Shown here one piece after another: positions 10,059-20,710 of a DNA stretch of 50,231 bases (its first letter is position 1; each line of letters starts with the position of its first letter). The position numbers were made by a program, and so were the translations under genes. Source of the DNA: a bacterium HR30 (lineage in GTDB: Bacteria; Desulfobacterota; Binatia; HRBIN30); assembly GCA_002898795.1 (NCBI GenBank), contig BEIG01000010.1, forward strand, positions 1 to 50,231, read 5' to 3'. The notes beneath the pieces are model-generated. The model ran no database searches, was not told the DNA's origin, and saw only the letters and a list, made by a program, of their open reading frames with translations.

Positions 10059-12602
10059 TCAGTTGCGAGCAGGGTCGGGCTTGTCAGGATCGATGCCGAA
10101 CTCCTCGATCGCGCGAGCGACGGCATCGGGCGCAATCGCGCCGCGTTCTGCCAGGAGCGCCAGAGCTGCGACGGTAATGCACTCTGCGTCCACTTCAAAG
10201 TAGCGACGCAGGGTCTTGCGCTCGTCGCTGCGGCCAAAACCATCCGTGCCGAGAGCGAACAGCCCATTGGGCACAAATGGCGCCAGTGCGTCGCCGAGCA
10301 CCTTCATGTAATCGCTTACCGCTACGATCGGGTATGGTTCGTCCACTAAAAGCTGCTCGAGGTAAGACTGCCGCCGGGGCGACAAGGGGTGCAACATGTT
10401 CCAGCGCCGGCACGCCAGCGCATCGCGCCGAAGTTCGGTCCAACTAGTGACGCTCCACACGTGTGCGGCAACTTGTCGCTCGGCCAGCAGGTCTTGCGCC
10501 CGCCAGGCCTCGCGCAAAATGGCGCCACTGGCAAACAGGTGCACGTGGGGCCAATCGCCCACGGGGTCGGCGGCTTGCAGCTTGTAGCACCCCCTCAGGA
10601 TTCCGTCGCGTACGCCATCGGGCATGGGTGGCTGGCGGTAGAGTTCGTTGGTGACCGTGATGTAGTAAAAGCAATCTTCCCGTTCTGTGTACATGCGGCG
10701 GAGTCCATCTTCGATAATCACCGCAATTTCATAGGCAAAGGCTGGGTCGTACGCCCGCACTGTGGGCACGGTACTGGCAAGCACATGACTGTGGCCATCC
10801 TGGTGTTGCAGTCCCTCGCCAGCCAAGGTCGTGCGTCCGGACGTAGCACCGATGAGAAAACCCTTGCCGCGAGCATCGGCGTTTTGCCAGATCAGGTCTC
10901 CAATCCGCTGGAAGCCGAACATCGAGTAAAAGAAGAAGAAAGGAATGGTGTTGACCCCGTGGGTGGAGTACGCCGTTCCGGCGGCTTGAAACGAGGCCAT
11001 GGCGCCCGCCTCGGTGATGCCTTCCTCGAGCAATTGGCCGTCGGTTGCCTCGCGATAAAACGCGACGACATCGGAATCGACCGGCTCGTACAGTTGCCCC
11101 TTGGGAGAGTAAATGCCGAACTTGCGGAACAGAGCGTCCATGCCAAACGTACGGGCTTCGTCCGCCACGATCGGAACGATCAACCGCCCGAGCTCGGGGT
11201 CGCTCATGAGTTGCCGCAGCAGTCGTACTAGGACCATCGTTGTGGCCACTTCGCGGGTTCCCGAGCCTTGGTAGTACTCTTCGAAAATGGACCTCGGAGG
11301 CGGTGGCAAGCTGATCGTGTGGCTGCGTCTGCTCGGGACGAAACCTCCCAGGGCGCGGCGGCGCTCCAAGAGGTACTCGATTTCCTCGCTATCTTCGGGC
11401 GGTTTGTAAAAGGGGGTCTCCGCAAGTTCTGCGTCGCTAATCGGGATGCCGAGGCGGTCACGGAACGAGCGGAGTTCCCGTTCGTTCAATTTCTTTTGCT
11501 GGTGCGTGACGTTGCGTCCTTCGCCTGCCTCACCTAGGCCGTACCCTTTGATCGTCTTGGCCAAAATCACCGTGGGCTGGCCGCGATGTTCCGTGGCGGC
11601 CTTGTACGCTGCGTAAATCTTTTCTGGGTCGTGCCCGCCTCGCCGGAGTTTGCGCAGCCGAGCGTCGGTGAGATCGGCCACCATCTCGAGTAATTCCGGA
11701 TGCACACCGAAGAAGTGGCTGCGAATGTAGGCGCCGGACTCCACTGTGTACTTTTGGTACTGCCCATCCACGACCTCGTTCATTCTCTGGACGAGCAATC
11801 CCTTTTTGTCGCGAGCGAGCAGTGGATCCCAGTCATTGCCCCAAATCACTTTGATCACGTTCCACCCGGCACCGCGAAACAAGGCTTCGAGCTCCTGAAT
11901 GATTTTGCCGTTGCCCCGCACCGGGCCATCTAGCCGTTGCAAGTTGCAGTTGATCACCCAGGTGAGGTTGTCGAGTTCTTCGCGCGCGGCCAACGTGAGC
12001 GCCCCGACGGCTTCCGGTTCGTCCATCTCGCCATCCCCGAGGAAAGCCCAAACTCGCCCGCCGTCGTGCGTGATCAGGCCGCGCGCACGCAGGTAGCGGT
12101 TGAATCGCGCTTGGTAGATCGACGTAATCGGCGAAAGCCCCATGGATACAGTAGGAAATTGCCAGAATTCGGGCATGCACCACGGGTGTGGATAGGAGGC
12201 CAAGCCGCCCCCTTCGGCGAACTCCCGTCGAAATGCCAGCAAGTGCTGCTCGGTCAGGCGCCCCTCGAGAAAGGCCCTCGCGTAAACGCCAGGAGAGGCG
12301 TGCCCCTGAAAGAACACTTGATCCCCCGGATGATCGGGAGAGGCGGCACGGAAGAAATGGTTGAAACCCACTTCGAACAGCGTGGCGACAGAAGCAAATG
12401 TGGAAATGTGACCACCGATGCCGGGGTACTCCTTGTTGGCATGCACCACCATGGCCATCGCGTTCCAGCGGATAATGTTTCGGATCCGACGCTCGATCTC
12501 GAGATCCCCGGGGTATGGTGGCTGCTCCTCCACGGGAATGGTGTTGATGTAAGGAGTCGTAAGACCCGCAACGAATTTCGAAGCTCCGCGGCTGATCTCC
12601 AT
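10059..12602 (-). CDS. aceE: Pyruvate dehydrogenase E1 component, homodimeric type
   Basis: NTIPVEEQPPYPGDLEIERRIRNIIRWNAMAMVVHANK...GIGGHISTFASVATLFEVGFNHFFR; FLGDGEMDEPE thiamine-PP motif; DGFGRSDERKTLRRYFEVD. Confidence 0.97.
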   Translation of the reverse strand: MEISRGASKFVAGLTTPYINTIPVEEQPPYPGDLEIERRIRNIIRWNAMAMVVHANKEYPGIGGHISTFASVATLFEVGFNHFFRAASPDHPGDQVFFQGHASPGVYARAFLEGRLTEQHLLAFRREFAEGGGLASYPHPWCMPEFWQFPTVSMGLSPITSIYQARFNRYLRARGLITHDGGRVWAFLGDGEMDEPEAVGALTLAAREELDNLTWVINCNLQRLDGPVRGNGKIIQELEALFRGAGWNVIKVIWGNDWDPLLARDKKGLLVQRMNEVVDGQYQKYTVESGAYIRSHFFGVHPELLEMVADLTDARLRKLRRGGHDPEKIYAAYKAATEHRGQPTVILAKTIKGYGLGEAGEGRNVTHQQKKLNERELRSFRDRLGIPISDAELAETPFYKPPEDSEEIEYLLERRRALGGFVPSRRSHTISLPPPPRSIFEEYYQGSGTREVATTMVLVRLLRQLMSDPELGRLIVPIVADEARTFGMDALFRKFGIYSPKGQLYEPVDSDVVAFYREATDGQLLEEGITEAGAMASFQAAGTAYSTHGVNTIPFFFFYSMFGFQRIGDLIWQNADARGKGFLIGATSGRTTLAGEGLQHQDGHSHVLASTVPTVRAYDPAFAYEIAVIIEDGLRRMYTEREDCFYYITVTNELYRQPPMPDGVRDGILRGCYKLQAADPVGDWPHVHLFASGAILREAWRAQDLLAERQVAAHVWSVTSWTELRRDALACRRWNMLHPLSPRRQSYLEQLLVDEPYPIVAVSDYMKVLGDALAPFVPNGLFALGTDGFGRSDERKTLRRYFEVDAECITVAALALLAERGAIAPDAVARAIEEFGIDPDKPDPARN

Positions 12603-12794
12603 GGATCAAATTCTATCGTGTAGGGTGGAGCTTAGCTACGAGAAGCGAACCGAGGGTGGGTCCGATCCATGTCCGATTGCCGCCGAGTTCACCGAGTTTC
12701 TAGAGCGTCGGAATCGGAAGAGCGAAACGCATGCATTTTTGTTCCGGGCTCGCTGGGCACGGTGAAAGCTAGGAAAGCTGAGGGTCCAAAAGTC

Positions 12795-14291
12795 ATGACG
12801 AGGGGATGGCAGCACAAACTAGCCGTACTGGGTGCAGCATGCGGAATCTGCTTCGCGTTAGCGGGCAGGCTGTGGGCAGAAACGAAAGGTGGGGCAGGCG
12901 AACGCCTGCCGGTGCGACCGTTGTTGAGCGATCGGATTCGCGTCGAGGTGGTCGACTGGTTCCGGCCCGCTCCGGGCCGAAGTCACGCAGGAGCGCAACG
13001 GTACTCCTTTTACGCCAACCAACTGCGCTTCGGCGCGGAGTACGAGTATGGCGTGGTCGGTGTGGTGCTCGAGGGCCAGTATACGCAGTTGCTCGGCTTG
13101 CCGGACGACGCGAGCTTGCCCCCACCCGAAGGAAACTTAGGCCCAGGAGCCATCTACTTTGCACACACGCGGCGCCACAACCAGGGCGAGGTGTTCCTGA
13201 AGCGAGGTTTCTTGACTCTGCGAAACTGGCAGGTACTTCCGCCCGCGAGCATCGCCCTTGGGCGGTTCGAGCTGAGTGACGGCTTGGAAACGGTGCCCAA
13301 GGATCCGTCGTTGGCGTGGCTCAAAAGGGCGCGAGTGGCCGAACGGTTGATTGGCCCATTTGGCTATACCCATGTCACCCGGAGCTTCGACGGCGTCCGG
13401 CTAGGCTGGGATGAACCCCGCTGGAATTTCACTGCCTTTGCCAGCCGACCAACCCAAGGCGGCTTCGAAATTAGCGCTAACCCCGAGCTCGACGAAATCG
13501 GCCTGGCTGGCGCGGCTCTGACATGGAAAGAACAGCCGAACCTATTCCCCTTGGATGGTCGCGTGTTTTGGTTGTACTACGAAGACGATCGCGATCGAGC
13601 GGTGAAAGTGGATAACCGCCCGGCCGGCACGCGCGTGAACGATCGAAAACGGATTGCCATCCACACCGTGGGGTTCCACGCGTTGGGAGTCATTCCGGCA
13701 GGGCCGGGTAAGGCCGACTACCTCGCTTGGCTTGCTGTGCAGCGGGGCCGGTGGGGCGACCTCGACCACGCCGCCTGGGCTTGGTCGCTCGAAGGGGGCT
13801 ACCAGTTGCCCTTCCTGCCGGCCGAGCCGTGGGCGCGCATCGGATACACGCAAAGCTCTGGAGATGCCGACGCTACCGATGGCGAGCACGGAACGTTCTT
13901 TCAACTGTTGCCCACCGCGCGACTTTACGCGCAGACGCCGTTTTTCAACCTCATGAATATCGAGGACTTGTTTGCGCAGCTCCTGCTACGACCTCATGCG
14001 CGGCTCACGATTCGAGCCGATTGGCATTGGCTCCGCGTAAACGATGCCGCTGACCTTTGGTACGCGGGAGGCGGAGCCAGCAACGATCGTATCTTTGGCT
14101 TTGCGGGCACGCCTACCGGTGGCCATCGGGAGCTGGCGCAGTTGGTCGACATCGGCGCCAGCTATCAAGTGCATTCCCGCGTGCAAGTTTATGCTTACTA
14201 CGGCCACGCCTTCGGCCAAAGCGTGGTGTCGCGCACGTTTGCCGGAAAACAGCTCGACTACGGGTACGTAGAACTCACCGCTCGTTACTGA
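12795..14291 (+). CDS. Alginate-export (AlgE-like) family outer-membrane porin
   Basis: N-terminal signal-like segment, beta-barrel alternation, SDRIRVEVVDWF...RYSFYANQLRFGAEYEY..., LGRFELSDGLE, terminal aromatic YVELTARY. Internal ATG 12795 preferred. Confidence 0.75.
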   Translation: MTRGWQHKLAVLGAACGICFALAGRLWAETKGGAGERLPVRPLLSDRIRVEVVDWFRPAPGRSHAGAQRYSFYANQLRFGAEYEYGVVGVVLEGQYTQLLGLPDDASLPPPEGNLGPGAIYFAHTRRHNQGEVFLKRGFLTLRNWQVLPPASIALGRFELSDGLETVPKDPSLAWLKRARVAERLIGPFGYTHVTRSFDGVRLGWDEPRWNFTAFASRPTQGGFEISANPELDEIGLAGAALTWKEQPNLFPLDGRVFWLYYEDDRDRAVKVDNRPAGTRVNDRKRIAIHTVGFHALGVIPAGPGKADYLAWLAVQRGRWGDLDHAAWAWSLEGGYQLPFLPAEPWARIGYTQSSGDADATDGEHGTFFQLLPTARLYAQTPFFNLMNIEDLFAQLLLRPHARLTIRADWHWLRVNDAADLWYAGGGASNDRIFGFAGTPTGGHRELAQLVDIGASYQVHSRVQVYAYYGHAFGQSVVSRTFAGKQLDYGYVELTARY

Positions 14292-14444
14292 GCGAATTGC
14301 ACCTTCTTTCCCGTGCGGCCGTACCACCCGGCGTTTCTCACGGTTGGTAAAAAGGCCTAGCCTTCCCGATACCACTGCACCGCAGCCGTAGCGGTATGCT
14401 TGTTGCTCGGTGGGTGCCGCGGTCAGCGAAAGGAGGCACGGATC

Positions 14445-17400
14445 ATGATCGACCGCCGGCGCTTTTTACAACTTGCTACAATGGCTGGGCTGGGTTCGGC
14501 GTTGACGCCGAGGGAATTGCTGGCGGGCTTACGCATTCTCACGCCCATTCGTGTGGGTAATCCGTTGGAGTCGTACCCGAACCGCGATTGGGAGAGGTTG
14601 TACCGGGACATTTTCCGGCATGATGCCTCGTTCGTTTTTTTGTGTGCGCCCAACGACACCCACAACTGCTTGCTGCGGGCATTTGTGAAGAACGACGTGG
14701 TCGTTCGGATCGAGCCCACCTACGGTTATTCGAAGGCTACGGATTTAGCCGGCAATCGTGCTTCGCCTCGGTGGGATCCGCGTTGTTGCCAAAAGGGCTT
14801 GGTGATGGGTCGACGCCTGTACGGGGACCGGCGCGTGCGCGGGGCCTTCGTTCGTAAGGGCTTCAAGACCTGGGTCGAGCGGGGCTTCCCGCGCGACCCA
14901 AAGACGGGCCAGCCCCCGGCAGAACTCATGCGGCGCGGGTGGGATAGCTTTGTCAAAGTGTCCTTCGAGGAGGCATTTTCGTTGCACGCACGGGCACTGC
15001 TCAACATTGCCCAAACTTACAGCGGCGAGGACGGCAAACGAAAACTCCTCGCGCAGGGCTACGACCCTGCGATGGTCGAGGCAACGGAGGGTGCTGGTGT
15101 GCGCACCCTCAAGTTTCGCGGCGGCATGGCCAAACTTGGAGCCACCCGGATTGTCGGCACATACCGAATGGGTAACCTGATGGCCTTGCTCGACGCCTAC
15201 GTGCGGAAGGTGGGGCCCGATCAGGCCAAGGGCGCTGGCCTGTGGGATTCCTACTCATGGCATACCGATTTGCCGCCGGGCCATCCCATGGTGCACGGTG
15301 ACCAAACCTCGGACTTCGAGTTGTTCGATGCGGAAAACGCCAACCTGCTCCTCGTTTGGGGAATGAACTGGATTACCACGAAGATGCCCGACAGCCACTG
15401 GATGACCGAGGCGCGGCAGCGCGGCACCAAAGTAGTAGTCATCACCGTGGAATACTCGGCCACGGCGAACAAAGGCGACGAAGTGTTGGTCATCCGCCCG
15501 GGAACGGATGCGGCACTTGCTTTGGGACTGGCGCACGTCATCGTCAAAGAGAAACTGTACGACCGGGATTTTGTCCTGCAGTATACCGACCTTCCGCGGC
15601 TGGTTCGCTTGGATACCTTGGAGCCTTTGCTGGCCCGGGATGTCTTCCCCAATTACCAGGAGTCGGAGTTGTCCAATTGGACGAAGGTCTTGGCCGCGGG
15701 CGAAAAGCCCCCACCGACTCCAGCGCAAAATGGCATCCAGATCCCGGCAAATCTGCGAGGCGAGTTTGCCGATTACGTGGTATGGGACACGAAGAGCAAC
15801 GGCCCCGTCGCAGTTTCCCGCGATCATGTTGGGGAACACTTCCGCAAGCGGGGGCTGGAGCCTGCCTTGGAGGGCACGGTGACCGTGCAGTTGGCCAATG
15901 GGGCCACGGTGCAGGCACGGCCGGTGTTCGACTTGCTCCAGCAGTACCTCCTGGAAACCATGACTCCCGAAGTCGTCGAGAAAATCACCTGGGCCCCCGC
16001 CAGCGCGGTGGTGCGCTTAGCCCGAGAGATCGCGGCAAACCGGGGCAAGACTTTGTTTGCCATGGGCATGGGTCCGAACCAGTTTTTCCACAACGACTTA
16101 AAAGATCGCGCGGTTTTCCTGGTGGCATCGTTAACGGGATCGATTGGCCAACACGGCGGCAACGTTGGTTCGTATGCAGGGACGTACCGCACCACCCTTC
16201 TGTCTGGCGTGCCTCGTTACGCGGCAGAGGATCCTTTTGACCCGCAACTGGATCCGCAAGGCCCGCCGCACATTAAACCATACACGCGCTACGAGTCGTT
16301 GCACTACTACGCCGCAGGGGAGCGCATCCTGCGCGAAGGAAACAAACAGTTCACGACCAGTGCGCATGTTCCAACGCCCACCAAGGCGATTTGGTTGAGT
16401 AACTCGAACTCGCAAATTGCCAACGCGAAATACCACTACGACGTGGTGTTCAACACACTGCGCCGCCAGGAATGCGTCGTCGTGAACGAGTGGTGGTGGT
16501 CAGGCTCGTGCGAGTACGCCGACATCGTCTATGGGGTCGATTCCTGGCTCGAACTGAAGTACCCCGACTTGACGGCCTCCAACACCAACCCGTTCCTGCA
16601 AGTCTTTCCCCGCACCCCCCTGAAGCGCACGTTCGGCACGGTGAGCGATCTCGAGACGTACGCGGGCGTGGCCGAAGCGCTGGCTCAACTCACTGGCGAC
16701 CGGCGCTTCGCCGATTACTGGCGCTTTGTTCGTGCGAACAAGGTGGAGGTGTACTTGCAGCGGATACTGGACGGTAGCGCGCCTACGAAGGGATATCGGT
16801 TCGAGCAACTCGAAGCCCTGGCCGCCCAAGGCATTCCGGCTTTGATGAATACCCGCACTTATCCGCGAACTTTTTCCTGGGAACAAGTGCACGAATCAAA
16901 ACCGTGGTACACGCGCACCGGGCGTTTGGAATTCTATCGGGGCGAGCCGGAATTCATCGAAGCGGGCGAGAATTTGATCGTGTACCGGGAGCCGGTCGAC
17001 TCTACATTTTACGACCCCAACGTGATCGTGGCCCGACCACACCCCGCGATTCGCCCGAAAACCCCCGAGGACTACGGATTCGACCCCGGGCGCCGCGACT
17101 GGTCTGCACGTCAAGCGCGCCACGTGATCGTGGCACCGGAGGAATTGCTCAAGACGCAACACCCGAACCTTCCGCTGGGTTTTCGTTACGTGTTCCACAC
17201 GCCTAAGTACCGGCACGGATCCCACACCACACCGATCGATACGGACCTGATGTCCAACTTCTTCGGGCCGTTTGGCGATATGTACCGTCGCGACAAGCGC
17301 TCTCCCCATGTGGGGGAAGCTTACATCGACATTAACCCAGAGGATGCGCGGGAACTGGGCATCAATGACGGCGACTACGTGTGGGTGGATGGCGATCCCC

Positions 17401-17915
17401 AAGACAATCCGTTCCGCGGCTGGAACGAACGCGGGCGTGAGGCCGAGTATCACGTTGCCCGTCTCCTCTGTCGCGCGCGGTACTACCCGGGCACACCACG
17501 GGGTATCACCCGCATGTGGCACAACGGGTACATGGCAACCCCGGGTTCGGTCAAAGGCCACGAAACCCGACCCGATGGCTTGGCCAAAAACCCGGAGACC
17601 AACTACCAGTCGTTTTTCCGTTACGGCTCCCACCAGTCGCTGACGCGTTCGTGGCTCAACCCCACACACCAAACCAACTCGCTGATCACCCGCAAGTTGT
17701 TCGTGCATGAGGTGACGAAGGGATTCCAAGCGGATGTCCACTGCGTGACCGGTGCCCCTCGCGAAGCGATGTGTAAGATCACCAAAGCAGAGGACGGCGG
17801 CATCGGCGGTAAAGGTCTATGGCGGCCGGTGGCGCTGGGGCTGCGCCCCAGCAACGAGAACCCTGCTTTGCAGCAATATTTGCGGGGCGCCTTTGTCACG
17901 GTTCGTAAGGCCTGA
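14445..17915 (+). CDS. Type II DMSO-reductase family molybdopterin oxidoreductase, catalytic alpha subunit (NXR / NarG-like)
   Basis: Tat signal [13 protein letters not shown]0 region [31 protein letters not shown]...NPR-like [27 protein letters not shown] (W-x2-D-L-P-P as in type II enzymes); long MopB fold and molybdopterin-binding C-terminal domain. RBS aaggagg upstream. Confidence 0.92.
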   Translation: MIDRRRFLQLATMAGLGSALTPRELLAGLRILTPIRVGNPLESYPNRDWERLYRDIFRHDASFVFLCAPNDTHNCLLRAFVKNDVVVRIEPTYGYSKATDLAGNRASPRWDPRCCQKGLVMGRRLYGDRRVRGAFVRKGFKTWVERGFPRDPKTGQPPAELMRRGWDSFVKVSFEEAFSLHARALLNIAQTYSGEDGKRKLLAQGYDPAMVEATEGAGVRTLKFRGGMAKLGATRIVGTYRMGNLMALLDAYVRKVGPDQAKGAGLWDSYSWHTDLPPGHPMVHGDQTSDFELFDAENANLLLVWGMNWITTKMPDSHWMTEARQRGTKVVVITVEYSATANKGDEVLVIRPGTDAALALGLAHVIVKEKLYDRDFVLQYTDLPRLVRLDTLEPLLARDVFPNYQESELSNWTKVLAAGEKPPPTPAQNGIQIPANLRGEFADYVVWDTKSNGPVAVSRDHVGEHFRKRGLEPALEGTVTVQLANGATVQARPVFDLLQQYLLETMTPEVVEKITWAPASAVVRLAREIAANRGKTLFAMGMGPNQFFHNDLKDRAVFLVASLTGSIGQHGGNVGSYAGTYRTTLLSGVPRYAAEDPFDPQLDPQGPPHIKPYTRYESLHYYAAGERILREGNKQFTTSAHVPTPTKAIWLSNSNSQIANAKYHYDVVFNTLRRQECVVVNEWWWSGSCEYADIVYGVDSWLELKYPDLTASNTNPFLQVFPRTPLKRTFGTVSDLETYAGVAEALAQLTGDRRFADYWRFVRANKVEVYLQRILDGSAPTKGYRFEQLEALAAQGIPALMNTRTYPRTFSWEQVHESKPWYTRTGRLEFYRGEPEFIEAGENLIVYREPVDSTFYDPNVIVARPHPAIRPKTPEDYGFDPGRRDWSARQARHVIVAPEELLKTQHPNLPLGFRYVFHTPKYRHGSHTTPIDTDLMSNFFGPFGDMYRRDKRSPHVGEAYIDINPEDARELGINDGDYVWVDGDPQDNPFRGWNERGREAEYHVARLLCRARYYPGTPRGITRMWHNGYMATPGSVKGHETRPDGLAKNPETNYQSFFRYGSHQSLTRSWLNPTHQTNSLITRKLFVHEVTKGFQADVHCVTGAPREAMCKITKAEDGGIGGKGLWRPVALGLRPSNENPALQQYLRGAFVTVRKA

Positions 17916-17925
17916 GGAGGAGACG

Positions 17926-19053
17926 ATGGCCAAGGTGTACAATTGGCAAATTGGTCGCGAAATGGACTACCCGTTCGAGGGGCACCGCCCGCAAAAGCAG
18001 TTTGCCATGGTGTTCGACACGAACAAGTGTATCGCCTGCCAAACTTGCACGGTTGCCTGCAAAACCACGTGGACCCCTGGACGTGGGCAGGAGTACATGT
18101 ACTGGAACAACGTCGAAACCAAGCCGTACGGCTACTACCCGCTTGGCTGGGATGTTCGCATCCTCGAAGCGCTCGGCGTGCAGGACATGACCGGGCCGGT
18201 CTATCAGGGCAAGACCTTGTTCGACGCCGCCCCGACGGGCGAGGTGATCCTTGGCTACTTGCCCGAGGACATCGACTATGCCCACCCGAACATCGGCGAG
18301 GACGACTGCGCCGGAACGATGCCGCAGGGCGCGCACCTGCAATTACCGCACATGCAGTGGATGTTTTACCTGCCCCGGATCTGCAACCACTGTACGTATC
18401 CGGCCTGTCTCGCGGCGTGTCCGCGGCAGTCGATTTACAAGCGTCCGGAAGACGGCATTGTGCTGTTGGATCAAAGCCGTTGCCGCGGATACCGTGAGTG
18501 CGTTCGGGGCTGCCCGTACAAGAAAACGTATTTCAACGCGGTGACCCGCGTGAGCGAGAAATGCATCGGTTGCTATCCTGCCATCGAACAAGGCCGACAA
18601 ACTCAGTGCACCATTGCATGCATCGGCAAGATCCGGCTGCAAGGTTTTCTTGGCAAACACGATGCACCCGATGAGGACAATCCCCTCGATTACCTGGTCT
18701 TCGTCCGCAAACTGGCGCTGCCGTTGTACCCGCAGTTTGGCCTCGAGCCGAACACCTACTACATCCCACCGGTGCATGTGCCGCCAGAATTCTTGCGGCA
18801 GATGTTCGGCTGGGGTGTGGACGCAGCCATCGCACTTTACCGCAAGCTCCACGAAGACAAGAAGTTGCTTGCTGCTCTCACTTTGTTTGGTTCCACACCG
18901 CAAATCATCCACTACTTCCGAGTCGATGGCGACTACGCTGTTGGCTACGACGCGACGGAAAAGGAACTCGTGCGGGTGCCGCTGCACGAACCGGTGGTCA
19001 TTCGCGAGGCGTACGACCGGGCGCACGACGCTTACCGGACGAACATCACGTGA
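17926..19053 (+). CDS. Fe-S beta subunit of the type II molybdoenzyme (NxrB/NarH/EbdB-like)
   Basis: [15 protein letters not shown]...[94 protein letters not shown] 17926 with gaggagg RBS. Confidence 0.94.
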   Translation: MAKVYNWQIGREMDYPFEGHRPQKQFAMVFDTNKCIACQTCTVACKTTWTPGRGQEYMYWNNVETKPYGYYPLGWDVRILEALGVQDMTGPVYQGKTLFDAAPTGEVILGYLPEDIDYAHPNIGEDDCAGTMPQGAHLQLPHMQWMFYLPRICNHCTYPACLAACPRQSIYKRPEDGIVLLDQSRCRGYRECVRGCPYKKTYFNAVTRVSEKCIGCYPAIEQGRQTQCTIACIGKIRLQGFLGKHDAPDEDNPLDYLVFVRKLALPLYPQFGLEPNTYYIPPVHVPPEFLRQMFGWGVDAAIALYRKLHEDKKLLAALTLFGSTPQIIHYFRVDGDYAVGYDATEKELVRVPLHEPVVIREAYDRAHDAYRTNIT

Positions 19054-19064
19054 GGAGGGCAACG

Positions 19065-19955
19065 ATGAAACGGCGACTGCTGTCGGTTGTAACGGGGGCT
19101 CTAGCCCTGGGGCTGGCAGCCCTGAGCCCTGGACAACAAGTGGCGGAAATCGTTGCCATCACGGTGCCCGGAACTAATCCCATTGTCGACCCGAGTGCGC
19201 CGCTTTGGCGAGACGCTCGGCCGGTGGACGTGACCTTGTTGCCGCAAACGATCGTGGTCCCCCAGAAACCTGATGCCGCTGTGCGACAGCTCCAGGTTCG
19301 GGCGGCTCACAACGCCCAATGGCTCGCGTTCCGACTGGAGTGGGCGGATCCCACCGAGTCTAACCACATCGTGCTGGACAACTTTGGTGACCAAGTTGCG
19401 GTGGAGCTACCCGTAGACCCGCACGGGCCGGCGCCCTCGCCGATGATGGGCAATCCCGGTGGGCGCGTGAACATCATGCAATGGCGGGCCGCTTTCCAGC
19501 GCGACATTGACCGCGGCCCACCGACGGTGCAGAGTCTTTACCCAAACGCGTGGGCAGACGTTTACCCTGATCAGGTTCTCTCCGTCTCCGATGCGCGGGC
19601 CTATACCGGCGCGCTTGGAGTAGAAAACCCAATTTCGCGAGCCGCCGCCTCTCCCGTGCTCGACCAGATGGCAGAAGGTTGGGGCACAATGACGGTGAAG
19701 CCGGAGCAATACGCGGTGGGTCGCGGCGTGTGGAAAGACGGGCGCTGGGCCGTGGTGATCGCGCGGCCGCTGGTGTCGGACGATCTGAATGGGCCAAGGC
19801 TCGCCCGCGGGGATCGCACGGTCGTCGCCTTTGCGGTTTGGGAAGGTGGAAACGGTGAAGTTGGGTCGAGAAAGTCGTGGTCCACATGGGTTCCGCTGGT
19901 GATCGGGAGTGGCGGTGCCCAAAAGGGCGAGAGCGTGAAACGGCAACAACCATGA
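19065..19955 (+). CDS. EB_dh-type heme-binding gamma subunit of the molybdoenzyme
   Basis: Sec-type N-terminus MKRRLLSVVTGALALGLAAL; VRAAHNAQWLAFRLEWADPTESN; SPMMGNPGGRVNIMQWRA, typical of ethylbenzene-dehydrogenase-gamma-like heme proteins; position in operon. Confidence 0.88.
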   Translation: MKRRLLSVVTGALALGLAALSPGQQVAEIVAITVPGTNPIVDPSAPLWRDARPVDVTLLPQTIVVPQKPDAAVRQLQVRAAHNAQWLAFRLEWADPTESNHIVLDNFGDQVAVELPVDPHGPAPSPMMGNPGGRVNIMQWRAAFQRDIDRGPPTVQSLYPNAWADVYPDQVLSVSDARAYTGALGVENPISRAAASPVLDQMAEGWGTMTVKPEQYAVGRGVWKDGRWAVVIARPLVSDDLNGPRLARGDRTVVAFAVWEGGNGEVGSRKSWSTWVPLVIGSGGAQKGESVKRQQP

Positions 19956-20710
19956 AGGAACATTCTACGGTGCCAGGCAGTGGTCCGCTGGCAGATGGCG
20001 CGGCAGTGTCGGACGAGGCGAAGGTACTCAATACGCTGAGGCAAGCAACCATGTACCGCTTGCTGGCGACCGCTCTCAGCTACCCGAGCGAGGAGACCCT
20101 AGCTTGTATCGACACCACGGCGGAACAGCTCGCAGGCGGCATGAGGGAGTTCGCGCCTTTGATGGAACGATTGTGCGTGTGCGCACGCACGTCGGATCCC
20201 ACCTCCCTCGCGGCGGAATACCTGCGCATTTTCGAGCGGGATTCCCCTTGCTCGCCGCGCGAGGGGTCGTGGAACTTGCAGGGAGCCATGAGCCGCCCAG
20301 CATTGCTCGCCGACATCTCGGGCTTTTACTCGGCCTTCGGTGTGGGTCTGGGCAAGGTTTTGGGCGATACGGAAGATCACCTTGCGGCGGAACTCGAGTT
20401 CCTTGGATTCCTGGCTCTCAAGCTTGCCTATGCGCTGTCCACCGAAAACGATGAAGGAGTGGCCGTGGTGAACCGCGCGATACGCGCTTTTTGGTCTGAC
20501 CACGTAGCCCGCTTTATCCTGCCCTTTGCGCGTGCGTTGGAGGAAACCACGCGCGAGGAATTCTATCGGATCGTAGCTCGCATGCTGTGCGTGTGGGCCG
20601 AGCAAGAGTGCTGCCGCCTCGGTGTTACCCTACAGGAAACCGCCGAGCAAAAGCCTGGAGGCGCGCTCGAAGCTGACTGCTTTGTGTGCCCATTCAGTGA
20701 GCGCCCGTGA
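19952..20710 (+). CDS. TorD/DmsD-like molybdoenzyme assembly chaperone (delta subunit)
   Basis: All-helical, YRLLATALSYPSEETL..., AAEYLRIFERDSPCSPREGSW..., DHLAAELEFLGFLALKLA; ATGA overlap with gamma gene at 19952-19955. Confidence 0.88.
   Translation: MKEHSTVPGSGPLADGAAVSDEAKVLNTLRQATMYRLLATALSYPSEETLACIDTTAEQLAGGMREFAPLMERLCVCARTSDPTSLAAEYLRIFERDSPCSPREGSWNLQGAMSRPALLADISGFYSAFGVGLGKVLGDTEDHLAAELEFLGFLALKLAYALSTENDEGVAVVNRAIRAFWSDHVARFILPFARALEETTREEFYRIVARMLCVWAEQECCRLGVTLQETAEQKPGGALEADCFVCPFSERP

Noticed and set aside
10389-12623. Plus-strand ORFs 10389..11231 and 11937..12623 opposite aceE
   Set aside because: Shadow ORFs antisense to a clearly conserved enzyme in high-GC DNA; no motifs of their own.
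14445-19955. Calling the molybdoenzyme ethylbenzene or steroid C25 dehydrogenase because of nearby lipid genes and the EB_dh-type gamma
   Set aside because: Remembered N-terminal blocks of alpha and beta fit the NXR-like branch better; substrate left open pending phylogeny.
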